The notes under the pieces: model-generated
The model's database searches: none
What the model saw: the letters and a program-made list of their open reading frames with translations, nothing else
Told to the model about the DNA's origin: nothing
Shown here: positions 7,194 through 16,577 of the stretch, in pieces
Layout: each line of letters begins with the position of its first letter
Position numbering within the stretch: the stretch's first letter is position 1
Position numbers and translations under genes: made by a program
Assembly: GCA_902388495.1 (NCBI GenBank)
Contig: CABMPP010000009.1
Span: 85,998 to 149,997, forward strand
Direction of reading: 5' to 3'
DNA: 64,000 nucleotides
Source of the DNA: an uncultured Bacteroides sp.
GTDB taxonomy: Bacteria > Bacteroidota > Bacteroidia > Bacteroidales > Bacteroidaceae

Positions 7194-8918
7194 ATGAAAA
7201 CTTTTCAAGACTTAAAGCGTAATCTCAAGAAAGACGGCTCTTCTTTTCCCGTTTTTAAGATTGCCTTATTAGGTGATGCTGCCACCCAGTTCCTTTCCGC
7301 TGCCATACGCGGTATGGGTTATGAGTGTGGATATAACCTAGATTTGTGGGAGGCGGAATACAATCAAGTGGAACGTCAGGTTTTGGACATGGCTTCGGAT
7401 TTACACGGCTTCCGAGCCGATTATACGGTTGTGTTCCAATCCACCCATAAACTGTTGGAAAAATACGGTTCACTTCCCGTTTCCGAACAGGAAAATTTGG
7501 CGGAGAATCGGCTGGACTTTATCCGTACTCTCTGCAGTTCCGTTCCAGGTCGCATTATCTATTATAACTATCCCGAGATCGAAGATACCATTTTCGGCAG
7601 TTATGCCAATAAAGTTCCTTCTTCTTTTACTTATCAGCTTCGCAAGCTCAATTATGAACTGATGAATCTGGCGCAACACTTCCCGAATCTGTTTATCTGT
7701 GATTTGGCGGGTATCCAGAACAAATGGGGGCGCGACTTTATGTTCGACAGTAATGTATATGTCAGTACCGAAATGATTCTCAGTATTGATTCCCTGCCTT
7801 ATGTGGCTTCTCGCACACTCGACATCGTTTGTGCCGCCGAAGGCAAATTCAAGAAATGCCTAATTCTTGACCTGGACAATACCGTTTGGGGAGGAGTTGT
7901 CGGCGACGACGGCTGGGAAAATATCCAAATCGGTCACAGCTTGGGTATAGGCAAAGCCTTCACCGAGTTCCAGCAGTGGGTCAAGAAACTGAAGAATCGC
8001 GGAATAATTATTGCCGTATGCAGCAAGAACGATGAAGCCAAAGCCAAAGAGCCTTTCGAGAAGAATCCCGAGATGGTGTTGAAACTTGATGATATCTCTG
8101 TGTTTGTGGCCAATTGGGAGAACAAGGCTGATAATATCCGCACTATTCAGAGTATTCTGAATATCGGTTTCGATTCGATGGTTTTTCTGGACGACAATCC
8201 TTTTGAACGTAACATGGTGCGTGAACACATACCGGGAGTAACGGTACCCGAACTCCCCGAGGATCCGGGCGAATATCTTGAATATCTCTATTCATTGAAT
8301 CTGTTTGAGACGGCTTCCTACAGCGAAGGTGACAAAGATCGTACCCGACAGTATCAAATAGAAGCCGAACGTGTATCCCTCCAACAAAGTTTCACCAACG
8401 AAGCCGATTTCCTGAAATCTTTGAATATGATTTCTGAAGTGAAAGGCTTCGATTCGTTCAATACTCCCCGCGTGGCACAGTTGTCGCAGCGCAGTAATCA
8501 GTTTAACCTCCGTACCGTCCGTTACACGGAAGCCGAAATATCGGCCATAGAAAATGATGACCGTTATGCCACTTTCTCTTTCACGTTGTCGGACAAGTTT
8601 GGTGATAACGGTTTGATTTGTGTCGTTATCATGGAGAAGCTGGATGCGGAAAACCTCTTCATTGATACCTGGTTTATGAGTTGCCGCGTGCTGAAACGCG
8701 GTATGGAGAATTTTACTCTGAACACGATCGTAAGCTATGCGAAGGAATACGGTTTCAAACATATCATCGGCGAGTATTTACCGACGGCGAAGAATCAAAT
8801 GGTGGAGGAACATTATCCCCGCTTGGGTTTTACTCCCGTAGAAGACTCCGTATCCCGTCGGTTTGAATTAGATGTGAATTCTTATCGGGAAAGTGAATGC
8901 TATATCATAAAGAAATAA
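7194..8918 (+). CDS. HAD-IIIC family FkbH-like protein
   Basis: This 574-aa protein carries the HAD nucleophile motif DLDNTVWGG near residue 224, a CSKND motif and a VFLDDNPFERNMV motif, as in FkbH enzymes. An N-terminal SGNH-like region (about residues 1-210) precedes it, and a C-terminal GNAT-like region (about 430-574, with RVLKRGMENFTLN) follows. Characterised FkbH enzymes load a glyceryl unit from 1,3-bisphosphoglycerate onto a carrier protein. A carrier protein gene lies 16 bases downstream, supporting such loading here. Base composition is less A+T rich than the preceding genes. The precise acyl unit is inferred. Confidence 0.88.
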   Translation: MKTFQDLKRNLKKDGSSFPVFKIALLGDAATQFLSAAIRGMGYECGYNLDLWEAEYNQVERQVLDMASDLHGFRADYTVVFQSTHKLLEKYGSLPVSEQENLAENRLDFIRTLCSSVPGRIIYYNYPEIEDTIFGSYANKVPSSFTYQLRKLNYELMNLAQHFPNLFICDLAGIQNKWGRDFMFDSNVYVSTEMILSIDSLPYVASRTLDIVCAAEGKFKKCLILDLDNTVWGGVVGDDGWENIQIGHSLGIGKAFTEFQQWVKKLKNRGIIIAVCSKNDEAKAKEPFEKNPEMVLKLDDISVFVANWENKADNIRTIQSILNIGFDSMVFLDDNPFERNMVREHIPGVTVPELPEDPGEYLEYLYSLNLFETASYSEGDKDRTRQYQIEAERVSLQQSFTNEADFLKSLNMISEVKGFDSFNTPRVAQLSQRSNQFNLRTVRYTEAEISAIENDDRYATFSFTLSDKFGDNGLICVVIMEKLDAENLFIDTWFMSCRVLKRGMENFTLNTIVSYAKEYGFKHIIGEYLPTAKNQMVEEHYPRLGFTPVEDSVSRRFELDVNSYRESECYIIKK

Positions 8919-8934
8919 CTAATATTTATATCAA

Positions 8935-9171
8935 ATGGAAAAGAATGACGTTTTGGCGAAAGTGCAGGATATCTTTCGTGATGTATTGGATAATGACGAA
9001 ATCGTTTTGAATGATGAAACGACGGCGGACGACGTTGAGGAATGGGATTCCTTATCCCATATCCAATTGATTGTTGCCATAGAAAAATCTTTCGGCATAA
9101 AATTTACCTCAAAGGAAATCCTTTCTTGGAATAATGTGGGAGAAATGATTGACTGTATTTTCACTAAATAA
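8935..9171 (+). CDS. Acyl carrier protein
   Basis: This 78-aa acidic protein has the ACP fold signature, with the phosphopantetheine site in EEWDSLSHIQL; Ser39 is the predicted attachment residue. It is a discrete cluster-specific carrier, not the housekeeping fatty-acid ACP. It lies 16 bases after the FkbH-like gene and 4 bases before the VOC gene, so the three are almost certainly co-translated. Its partner loading enzyme is likely FkbH-like and its acceptor enzyme likely the MBOAT protein. Confidence 0.92.
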   Translation: MEKNDVLAKVQDIFRDVLDNDEIVLNDETTADDVEEWDSLSHIQLIVAIEKSFGIKFTSKEILSWNNVGEMIDCIFTK

Positions 9172-9175
9172 AGCG

Positions 9176-9583
9176 ATGATTGACAATTTGAAATTCCACC
9201 ATATCGGTTATGTGACGGATAGCATAGCCGATACTTCAGTGCTTTATTTACAAGCGGGTTATCAGGTGAGTCCTATAATTGAAGATGATATTCAACGTGT
9301 AAAAATTTGTTTCTTAACTAAACAGGATTTTCCAAAAATAGAATTGGTCGAGCCTGTTGACGAGCGGTCTTCTGTAAATAAGATTTTGAAAAAGAATGGT
9401 GTATCTCCTTATCATGTATGTTATGAAGTTGATGATATTAAAAACGTTTTTAATGAGTTGACTGAAAATCAAGGTTATATTCCCCTTTTTCGCCCTGTCG
9501 AGGCAGTTGCAATGGAAAATAAACTTATTTGTTATCTATATAAAAAAGAGACGGGATTCATCGAATTGGTAAATAAATTCTAA
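9176..9583 (+). CDS. VOC (glyoxalase / methylmalonyl-CoA epimerase-like) protein
   Basis: A 135-aa single-domain vicinal-oxygen-chelate protein: FHHIGYVTDSI at the start, PYHVCYEVDDI in the middle and GFIELV at the end supply the His/His/Glu metal ligands of the fold. An alternative ATG at 9149 lies inside the ACP gene; I chose 9176, 4 bases after the ACP stop, since MIDNLKFHHIGY is the usual family start. In this setting it might epimerise or rearrange an ACP-bound hydroxyacyl or glyceryl unit; that is inferred from position only. Confidence 0.82.
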   Translation: MIDNLKFHHIGYVTDSIADTSVLYLQAGYQVSPIIEDDIQRVKICFLTKQDFPKIELVEPVDERSSVNKILKKNGVSPYHVCYEVDDIKNVFNELTENQGYIPLFRPVEAVAMENKLICYLYKKETGFIELVNKF

Positions 9584-9592
9584 TATAAAGAT

Positions 9593-11071
9593 ATGGTTGT
9601 CAACTCACTTAGTTTTTTACTTTTCTTTTCGGTCGTATTTGCTGTATATTATTTTGTTTTTCCCGATAAGTATAAATGGAAAAATGTATGGCTGTTGATA
9701 GCAAGCTATTTTTTCTACGGCTGTGCCGAATGGAAAATGATTCCGTTGTTATTAGTGGCAACTTTGTTATTTTACAGACTCGGCCTTGCTATCGGCTACT
9801 ATAATGATAAATGCGAGAAAAAAGCTTCTCTTCTGACTGTTATAGGCGTTTTACTGGGAGTCGGAATACTTTTGTATTTTAAGTATTTGAACTTTTTTAT
9901 AGAGTCGTTCGGCAGTTTCTTTAATGCAATAGGGTTACGGACCGATTGGCATACATTCTCAATTATTATGCCGTTAGGTATCAGTTTTTTTACATTCAAA
10001 TTAATCAGTTATGTAATAGAAGTTCATCGCCGACGCATTCCTTCTTGTGAGAGTTTTATATCCTTTGCCACTTATATTTCTTTCTTTCCGACGATTCTAT
10101 CCGGTCCGATTGACCGCCCGAAAGCTTTTTTGTCTCAGTTGGAAAGTAACAGAAACTTTAGTTATTCCATGGCGGTTGACGGACTCCGGCAGATACTTTG
10201 GGGCATGTTCAAGAAGATGGTGATAGCGGATAATTTAGCTCTGATAACAGGAAATGTATGGCATTCATACCATGAGTTTTCTGGGCCTATTCTATTATTG
10301 AATGTTCTATTTTATCCTTTCCAAATGTATATGGATTTTTCCGGTTATTCGGATATGGCTATCGGAGTCGGGAAATTATTGGGATTAAAAGTGGCCAAGA
10401 ATTTCAATTATCCCTTTCTAGGGCGGAATATTGCTGAATATTGGAAAAATTGGCATATGTCATTAACTTCTTGGTTGACGGATTATGTATTTATGCCCTT
10501 GAATATCTATTTCAGAAACTGGAATAAGTTTGGTTCTGTTCTGGCAATCATTATAACCTTTATATTGATAGGCTTGTGGCATGGGGCTAACCTGACATTT
10601 GCATTATTTGGGTTGTATCATGGTTTGTTATATATCCCATTAATGTATAATGGATCGTTTTTTAAGAAGACAAAACTGGTTGAGAGCAAATATGGGACAC
10701 CTTTGTTTCGGGACTTTTGCAAGATGCTTTCAACTTATTTACTTGTCTCTTTGGGATTAATATTATTTGCATCGGTGAATATAACGGAAGCTGGGGAGTA
10801 TTGTATCCGGATGTTTTCCACACTGATTGAAGTGCCAACTTATAGTGAAATTATGTCATTCGTTGTTTCCAAGAATATATTCTTATGTCTGCTTTTCTTT
10901 TCTTTGACAATTTTAGTTTTGGAGTGGAAAAGCCGAAAGTTAGAATATGGTTTGTGCCTTGTTGAAACATACCGTAATAAATATGTGAGATATCTGATTT
11001 ATGAGATTCTGGTAATATCAATATTATTTCTTCGTGGACATACTGTCCCGTTTATGTATTTCCAATTTTAA
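9593..11071 (+). CDS. MBOAT family O-acyltransferase
   Basis: This 492-aa polytopic membrane protein matches the AlgI/DltB/PatA branch: N-terminal VVFAVYYFVFPDKYKWKNVWLLIASYFFYG, then PLGISFFTFKLISYVIEV, GPIDRPKAFL, FPFQMYMDFSGYSDMAIG, and the active-site His in GLWHGAN (about residue 330) with a second conserved YHGLLY nearby. Such enzymes move an acyl group across the membrane onto an extracytoplasmic polysaccharide. Placement between the ACP/VOC genes and an SGNH-like gene suggests that the ACP-bound unit is its donor. Confidence 0.92.
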   Translation: MVVNSLSFLLFFSVVFAVYYFVFPDKYKWKNVWLLIASYFFYGCAEWKMIPLLLVATLLFYRLGLAIGYYNDKCEKKASLLTVIGVLLGVGILLYFKYLNFFIESFGSFFNAIGLRTDWHTFSIIMPLGISFFTFKLISYVIEVHRRRIPSCESFISFATYISFFPTILSGPIDRPKAFLSQLESNRNFSYSMAVDGLRQILWGMFKKMVIADNLALITGNVWHSYHEFSGPILLLNVLFYPFQMYMDFSGYSDMAIGVGKLLGLKVAKNFNYPFLGRNIAEYWKNWHMSLTSWLTDYVFMPLNIYFRNWNKFGSVLAIIITFILIGLWHGANLTFALFGLYHGLLYIPLMYNGSFFKKTKLVESKYGTPLFRDFCKMLSTYLLVSLGLILFASVNITEAGEYCIRMFSTLIEVPTYSEIMSFVVSKNIFLCLLFFSLTILVLEWKSRKLEYGLCLVETYRNKYVRYLIYEILVISILFLRGHTVPFMYFQF

Positions 11072-11072
11072 T

Positions 11073-11996
11073 ATGAAAAAGTTCATTGTCAATACTTTGC
11101 TTTTTTCAGGCTCGATTTTGTTATTCTTTATTCTAGCTTGTTTTATCATTGATTATAGTGGCATGTCCGATTGGGCTTACAAAAGATTTACTGTCGGAAG
11201 GCAGACATCTTTAGTGCTAGGTACCTCAAGATCGGCGCAGGGGATACAACCCCAAGTTATCAATAACTACTTTGCTGACAGTACTAATATCAAGCTCCCT
11301 ATTTATAATTTTAGCTTTACAGTGACTTCTTCTCCCTTTGGAGAAATTTATTTCAATGCTATAAAGAAGATATTGGATACTTCGGTTAAAGAAAAAATGG
11401 GCTTATTTATTGTTGCGGTAGATCCTTGGAGCTTGTCTGAAGAAGAAGAATGGGATGCTAAGGATTATAGGGAGACTTTTTCATGTTTAAATGAAATTAA
11501 GTGCTTGCATATGAAACCTAATTGGGAATATATTGCGTATTATTTTCATCTTAGAGATTCGGAATGGTGTAGTAAATTTAGTCAATTGGAAGATGATGGT
11601 TGGTACCGAGTTAATTTTTCTATGGTTGATTCCGTAGTTGAAGAGAATATAAAACAAAAGTTAGCTCTATATAAGACTTATCATATAAATAAATCTTTGT
11701 ATCGATTGAAATGGTTAGAAAAAACTATTGAATATTTGAAAAACTACGGAAATGTGTATTTATGTCGAATCCCGGTATATTCCGGAATGCTTTGTCTTGA
11801 AGACAAGCATTGGATAGATTTCGACAAGGATATGAGAACGGTTGCCGCTAAATATGATATCCCTTATTTTTCTTTTAGAAATGATCGTGGAGAATACCGC
11901 ACTATAGACGGCAATCATTTGTATAAAGAAGACGGGAAGATCTTTACACAAAATTTATGTGATTCGATAAATACTTATAATAATGGATTCAATTAA
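11073..11996 (+). CDS. Membrane-anchored SGNH/DltD-like protein, MBOAT partner
   Basis: The 307-aa protein has an N-terminal membrane anchor (FIVNTLLFSGSILLFFILACFIIDY) and then an extracytoplasmic domain with VLGTSRSAQGI near residue 50, an SGNH/DltD-like serine block, and DGNHLYKEDG near the C-terminus, which fits the Asp-x-x-His pair. DltD- and AlgX-like partners of this kind complete acyl transfer after an MBOAT. A longer frame from 11034 overlaps the MBOAT gene; ATG at 11073, just after its stop, is preferred. It overlaps the next gene by 14 bases. Confidence 0.72.
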   Translation: MKKFIVNTLLFSGSILLFFILACFIIDYSGMSDWAYKRFTVGRQTSLVLGTSRSAQGIQPQVINNYFADSTNIKLPIYNFSFTVTSSPFGEIYFNAIKKILDTSVKEKMGLFIVAVDPWSLSEEEEWDAKDYRETFSCLNEIKCLHMKPNWEYIAYYFHLRDSEWCSKFSQLEDDGWYRVNFSMVDSVVEENIKQKLALYKTYHINKSLYRLKWLEKTIEYLKNYGNVYLCRIPVYSGMLCLEDKHWIDFDKDMRTVAAKYDIPYFSFRNDRGEYRTIDGNHLYKEDGKIFTQNLCDSINTYNNGFN

Positions 11997-13263
11997 GATT
12001 TGCGTAATCGGTCTCGGTTATGTTGGGCTTCCTTTGGCTCGTTTGTTCTCTACGAAGTTTGAAACAGTTGGCTTTGATATGAATCAAGATCGTGTAGATA
12101 CCTTGATGAAAGGTCACGATGCTACGCTCGAAGTAGCAGATGAATTACTTCAAGAAGCTATTGAGAAGAATGGGTTTGTTTGTACTACCGATATAAAAAA
12201 AATAAAAGGCTGTAACTTCTATATCGTTGCAGTACCTACTCCTGTAGACGAGAACAACCGCCCAGATCTTCGCCCATTGTGGGGAGCAAGTGAAACTGTG
12301 GGCAAGGTCATCTCAAAAGGGGATATTGTGGTATACGAATCTACTGTATATCCTGGTGTCACCGAAGAAGAATGTTTGCCTGTTGTAGAGCGTGTTTCTG
12401 GATTAAAGTTCAATGAGGATTTCTTTGCCGGTTATTCTCCGGAACGTATTAATCCGGGGGATAAGGAACATACTGTGGAAAAGATAAAGAAAGTGACATC
12501 AGGTTCTACGCCCGAAGTTGCAGATATTGTAGACGGAGTATATAATTCAGTGTTGGTGAACGGTACACACAAAGCTCCTTCTATTAAGGTGGCCGAAGCA
12601 TCGAAGATTATAGAAAACTCTCAGCGTGATGTCAACATTGCGTTTATGAACGAGCTTGCTAAAATTTTCAATGCTATGGGGATTGATACAAATGATGTGA
12701 TAGAGGCGGCTTCGTCCAAATGGAATTTCATTAAGTTGAAGCCTGGTCTGGTAGGGGGACATTGTATCAGTGTTGACCCTTATTATCTGATACAGAAGGC
12801 ACAAGTGTATGGGGTGCTTCCTCGGGTAATGTTTGCTGCACGTCGTTTGAACGATGGAATGGGAGATTATGTTGCGAACCAAGTGATAAAACTGATGAAC
12901 AGGAAAGGCGTATTGGTGAAGGATAGTAAGATATTGATATTAGGTTTCACTTTTAAAGAGAATTGTCCTGATGTACGGAATACTAAGATAATAGACATCT
13001 ATATGACATTGAAAGAATATACAAACAATATTACTGTTTATGATCCTTGGGCAAATTCTAAAAAGGTAGAGAAGGAATATGGTATAGAACTGGTAAATGG
13101 TAGTATGGATTGTTTGAAAAAACAATTTGACACTGTAATATTAGCTGTAGCACATAAAGAGTTCTTAGCTCTTGATATGCGTAGCTTTTTGGCCATGAAT
13201 AATGGAGTGGTGTATGATGTAAAGGGGACATTGGATAGAGAAGTAATAGATGGGAGATTGTAG
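11983..13263 (+). CDS. UDP-sugar 6-dehydrogenase (WbpO/TviB type)
   Basis: This 426-aa protein has the Rossmann motif VIGLGYVGLPLA at residue 8, the VPTPVDENNRPDL stretch, and the catalytic Cys in GLVGGHCISVDPYYL. These are the features of the UDP-glucose/GDP-mannose dehydrogenase superfamily; the PTPVDEN and GGHCISVDPYY wording fits the WbpO/TviB group acting on UDP-N-acetylhexosamines. It would supply a uronic acid and so an anionic capsule. Its start overlaps the SGNH-like gene by 14 bases. Confidence 0.9.
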   Translation: MDSIKICVIGLGYVGLPLARLFSTKFETVGFDMNQDRVDTLMKGHDATLEVADELLQEAIEKNGFVCTTDIKKIKGCNFYIVAVPTPVDENNRPDLRPLWGASETVGKVISKGDIVVYESTVYPGVTEEECLPVVERVSGLKFNEDFFAGYSPERINPGDKEHTVEKIKKVTSGSTPEVADIVDGVYNSVLVNGTHKAPSIKVAEASKIIENSQRDVNIAFMNELAKIFNAMGIDTNDVIEAASSKWNFIKLKPGLVGGHCISVDPYYLIQKAQVYGVLPRVMFAARRLNDGMGDYVANQVIKLMNRKGVLVKDSKILILGFTFKENCPDVRNTKIIDIYMTLKEYTNNITVYDPWANSKKVEKEYGIELVNGSMDCLKKQFDTVILAVAHKEFLALDMRSFLAMNNGVVYDVKGTLDREVIDGRL

Positions 13264-13267
13264 TTGT

Positions 13268-14308
13268 ATGGCAAAATGCATAGTTTCTATTATTATACCT
13301 ATTTTTAATAGGAAAGAGCTGGTTAGTTCAATGATAAATAGTGTGATAAATCAGACATTTCAGAATTGGGAACTTTTATTAATAGATGATGGCTCTACTG
13401 AAGATACTCTTGAAATGCTGCATCAGTTTACTATTGTTGATAAACGTATTTATCTTTATAAACGTGATAAGCACCCTAAAGGTGCTCCTGTTTGCCGGAA
13501 TATAGGCCTTAGCTATGCAAAAGGAAAATATGTTATATTTTTTGATTCTGATGATTTGATACCTGATTATAACATTCAACAAAGAGTTGACTTTATGGAA
13601 AGAAATAAAGATTTGGATTTTGCAGTATTTCCTGCAATGAGTTTTACTGGTAAGATTGGAGAAGGAGAAAATGATTATGTGGGGATCAAGACTGAAGGAG
13701 ATGATTTAAAACATCTTATTGATTGTAATTTGCCATTTCTAGTGGTTACCAATATATATAGAATTACATCTTTGGTCGAGAAAGGTATAATGTGGGATGA
13801 GCATTTATTATCTCTGCAAGATGCGGATTTTAATATTCGAAATATGATAAATGGAAATAAGTATGATTATGCGTATGATGCTCGCATAGATTATTATATT
13901 AGAATAATTCCTCATTCAAATTCTATATCACAAAGTATTTATAATGTGTCACATTATGATTCTCATCTGTATTTTATACATAAAATACTTAAAGAATTGC
14001 CTATAGGTTGGAAAATCGAAAACAAGTGGTCTATTCGTAGAAGGATAGTGTATATATATACTCTATTGGGAGAAGATTCTAATGAACATTTGCAACAGCT
14101 AAAAAATATGATACTCATGGAAGATAACGTTTTTTATCCTCTATTCTGTCTTTCTGTGAAGTTATATGCTTTTTTGAGAAAATATTCTTGTCCGAAATCT
14201 ATTTATTGGGCATTTCCTTATTATTCTCTTTATAAGAAAATGCATGATATTTCTCGTCGGAAGAGAATAGCTAAATTGTTGAAAAAAGGACTATTAAAAA
14301 ATGAATAG
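13268..14308 (+). CDS. Glycosyltransferase family 2
   Basis: The 346-aa protein has a GT-A domain: VSIIIPIFNRKELVSSMINSVINQTFQNWELLLIDDGS at the N-terminus and the metal-binding FFDSDDLI near residue 100. An earlier in-frame ATG at 13250 lies in the dehydrogenase gene; ATG at 13268, 5 bases after that stop, gives the standard GT2 N-terminus. It would add one sugar to the lipid-linked repeat unit at the cytoplasmic membrane face. Donor and linkage cannot be told. Strongly A+T rich. Confidence 0.87.
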   Translation: MAKCIVSIIIPIFNRKELVSSMINSVINQTFQNWELLLIDDGSTEDTLEMLHQFTIVDKRIYLYKRDKHPKGAPVCRNIGLSYAKGKYVIFFDSDDLIPDYNIQQRVDFMERNKDLDFAVFPAMSFTGKIGEGENDYVGIKTEGDDLKHLIDCNLPFLVVTNIYRITSLVEKGIMWDEHLLSLQDADFNIRNMINGNKYDYAYDARIDYYIRIIPHSNSISQSIYNVSHYDSHLYFIHKILKELPIGWKIENKWSIRRRIVYIYTLLGEDSNEHLQQLKNMILMEDNVFYPLFCLSVKLYAFLRKYSCPKSIYWAFPYYSLYKKMHDISRRKRIAKLLKKGLLKNE

Positions 14309-14325
14309 AGTTATTATATAAAGAC

Positions 14326-15402
14326 ATGAGTAGACCACGTATTATTGCATTTTATTTACCCCAGTATTATCCAACAGTGGAGAATGATGAGTGGTGGGGA
14401 AAAGGATTTACAGAATGGACGAATGTTGGTAATGCAAAGCCTTTGTTCAAAGGGCATTATCAACCTCGAGTACCTGCAGACTTAGGATATTATGATTTGC
14501 GAATACCAGAAGTACGTGAACAACAAGCTTTGCTTGCCCAAGATGCAGGAATAGAAGGTTTTTGTTATTGGCATTATTGGTTCTCAGGACGCCGTTTGTT
14601 AGATAGGGTTTTTTCGGAAGTTGTAGAAAGTGGTAAGCCGGATTTCCCTTTTTGTTTGTGTTGGGCAAATCATTCTTGGTATCAAAAGACATGGAACCCC
14701 AATAAGCCCAATAAATTATTAATAGAACAGGATTATCCAGGCATACAAGATTATATTGACCATTTTTATGCAATGCTTCCTGCTTTCAGAGATAAGAGAT
14801 ATATGAGAGTTAATGGGAAGTTAATTTTTGGATTTTTTGCTCCTTGGGATTTTCCTGAGTTAGATTTATTTATTGATACTTGGAATAGATTAGCAGAAGA
14901 GAATAAATTGAAGGGATTTTATTTTTGGGGTTATGCATTAAAAAAAAATCAATATTCCAATTACTTATCCCAAGGTCTTGACGGCATTGTTTTTGAGAAT
15001 ATATTGACGCCAGAGAATCATAATATTGCAAAGAAAATATTTATTCAAACAAAAAGGAGAATCTTGGGAATTCCTCATCTAACAGAATATGATGAATATG
15101 TTAGAGCAGTTATGGCTTCTTATGAAGTTTCTGAGCAAATTCATCCTTGTATTGATCCTAATTTTGATCATTCTCCACGGAGTGGAAATAAAGGGATCAT
15201 TTTGATAAATAGTACTCCTAAAAAGTGGGGAGATTTGTGTTATAACATATTTAGAACTGTTTCTACTCGAGCACCTGAAAATAATTTGGTTTTTATTAAA
15301 GCTTGGAATGAATGGGGAGAAGGTAATTATCTTGAACCAGATTTGAAATATGGTAAACAATATTTATTTGAATTAAGGAAAGCTATAGATAAAATACATT
15401 AA
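14326..15402 (+). CDS. WbsX / GH99-like glycan biosynthesis protein
   Basis: This 358-aa protein has the WbsX family pattern: IIAFYLPQYYPTVENDEWWGKGFTEWTNV at the start, GFCYWHYWFSGRRLLDRV, CWANHSW, and a late AWNEWGEGNYLEPD. WbsX domains are common in O-antigen and capsule clusters and are related to GH99-like folds; most are thought to act in glycan assembly, either as glycosyltransferases or modifying enzymes. It sits between two GT2 genes in the operon, which supports a biosynthetic and not a degradative role. Confidence 0.87.
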   Translation: MSRPRIIAFYLPQYYPTVENDEWWGKGFTEWTNVGNAKPLFKGHYQPRVPADLGYYDLRIPEVREQQALLAQDAGIEGFCYWHYWFSGRRLLDRVFSEVVESGKPDFPFCLCWANHSWYQKTWNPNKPNKLLIEQDYPGIQDYIDHFYAMLPAFRDKRYMRVNGKLIFGFFAPWDFPELDLFIDTWNRLAEENKLKGFYFWGYALKKNQYSNYLSQGLDGIVFENILTPENHNIAKKIFIQTKRRILGIPHLTEYDEYVRAVMASYEVSEQIHPCIDPNFDHSPRSGNKGIILINSTPKKWGDLCYNIFRTVSTRAPENNLVFIKAWNEWGEGNYLEPDLKYGKQYLFELRKAIDKIH

Positions 15403-15479
15403 TATTCACATGTGGATCTTTTAGTACAGCATCTGTAGTGTATCTGTAATGAAATAGCAGAAAGTACTCTGTAAGTTGG

Positions 15480-16568
15480 ATGATTTTTACTTTAAATTTA
15501 TTATATTCATTATGGTGTTCTAGCAAACTTTGTTATGTATATGAGCACTCCAATATACAAAAAAAATTTTTATATTATTTTTTGTTGTTTACTCCTTTGT
15601 GGTTTATATGGTTATTGATATGTGGTGGACAGTATGGCGTTGGAACTGACTATTTTAGCTATTACGAAATATTCAAAAATGTATCTTCTGATTACTATTA
15701 TAATAAGTCGGAATGGCTGTTTGCTTGGATCATAGAAATATGTCACGACATAGGTCTCTCACCGCAAGGATTATTCTTTGTTTTCTATTTTATTAATTTT
15801 GTTTTCTTTTTTAAAATCCTTTTTAGATTAGAAAACAAAACAGTTTTTTTGTTTGTTCTACTTTATATAACTTTATCTTCAGCATTTAATAATCAGTTAA
15901 ATGGATTAAGACAATATTCTGCAATATATATTATAACTTATGCGATAATTAATTTTTGTGAAGATAGATCTTATTTAAAATATATTTTCTGGATAATAAT
16001 AGCAGGAGGATTGCATTTTTCATCTTATTTTGCTTTACTTTTTTGTTTGTTTTTTCATGTGAGGGTGCTGTCAAGCAATAAAGCATTCTTTATTTTAATT
16101 ATAATTGGTACCTTTTTTTCTCTGCTAGGATCTTCAAATTGGATCATAAATTTTTTCAGTAATTTTATTCCTGCTACTTATTCTAGTTATATTGATGGGA
16201 ATTTTAATAAATCAAATGATATAATAAATATAGTAACAAAACTGATATTTATCCCTCTTTACCTGCTATCTGTGAACTCCATCTCTAATTATCAAATAGA
16301 TGATAAAGATCGATTTCTCTATAGGATGGGTATTATTGCATATTCTATTCGTTTGTTTTTTCTGGAAAATTTTATATTTGATAGAATAGGACAATTATTT
16401 GTATTGGTTGCTGTTCTACCTATCTATATTTATTTGAAATGCTTATATCATAACAGAATGTTTAAAACCTGTCTTTTTATTGTACTAAGTTTTATAGCAT
16501 TTTATATGGTTAAGACTTTACTATTTCCTAATAAAGAATATCTGTATCAATCTATTTATTTTAGATGA
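15480..16568 (+). CDS. wzy: EpsG-family Wzy-like polysaccharide polymerase
   Basis: A 362-aa polytopic membrane protein with about 10-12 hydrophobic segments. The features GGQYGVGTDYFSYYEIF near residue 50 and NNQLNGLRQYSAIYI near residue 140 match the EpsG/Wzy family (short periplasmic loop with G-x-D-x-x-x-Y, then an NG-x-RQ motif). It would polymerise repeat units in the periplasm after Wzx export. It is the only polymerase candidate in the operon. The gene is the most A+T rich in the window. Confidence 0.83.
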   Translation: MIFTLNLLYSLWCSSKLCYVYEHSNIQKKFLYYFLLFTPLWFIWLLICGGQYGVGTDYFSYYEIFKNVSSDYYYNKSEWLFAWIIEICHDIGLSPQGLFFVFYFINFVFFFKILFRLENKTVFLFVLLYITLSSAFNNQLNGLRQYSAIYIITYAIINFCEDRSYLKYIFWIIIAGGLHFSSYFALLFCLFFHVRVLSSNKAFFILIIIGTFFSLLGSSNWIINFFSNFIPATYSSYIDGNFNKSNDIINIVTKLIFIPLYLLSVNSISNYQIDDKDRFLYRMGIIAYSIRLFFLENFIFDRIGQLFVLVAVLPIYIYLKCLYHNRMFKTCLFIVLSFIAFYMVKTLLFPNKEYLYQSIYFR

Positions 16569-16577
16569 CGTTTCATT

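Noticed and set aside
9149..9175. N-terminal extension of the VOC protein
   Set aside because: It overlaps the ACP gene and adds residues not expected for the family; ATG at 9176 follows the ACP stop.
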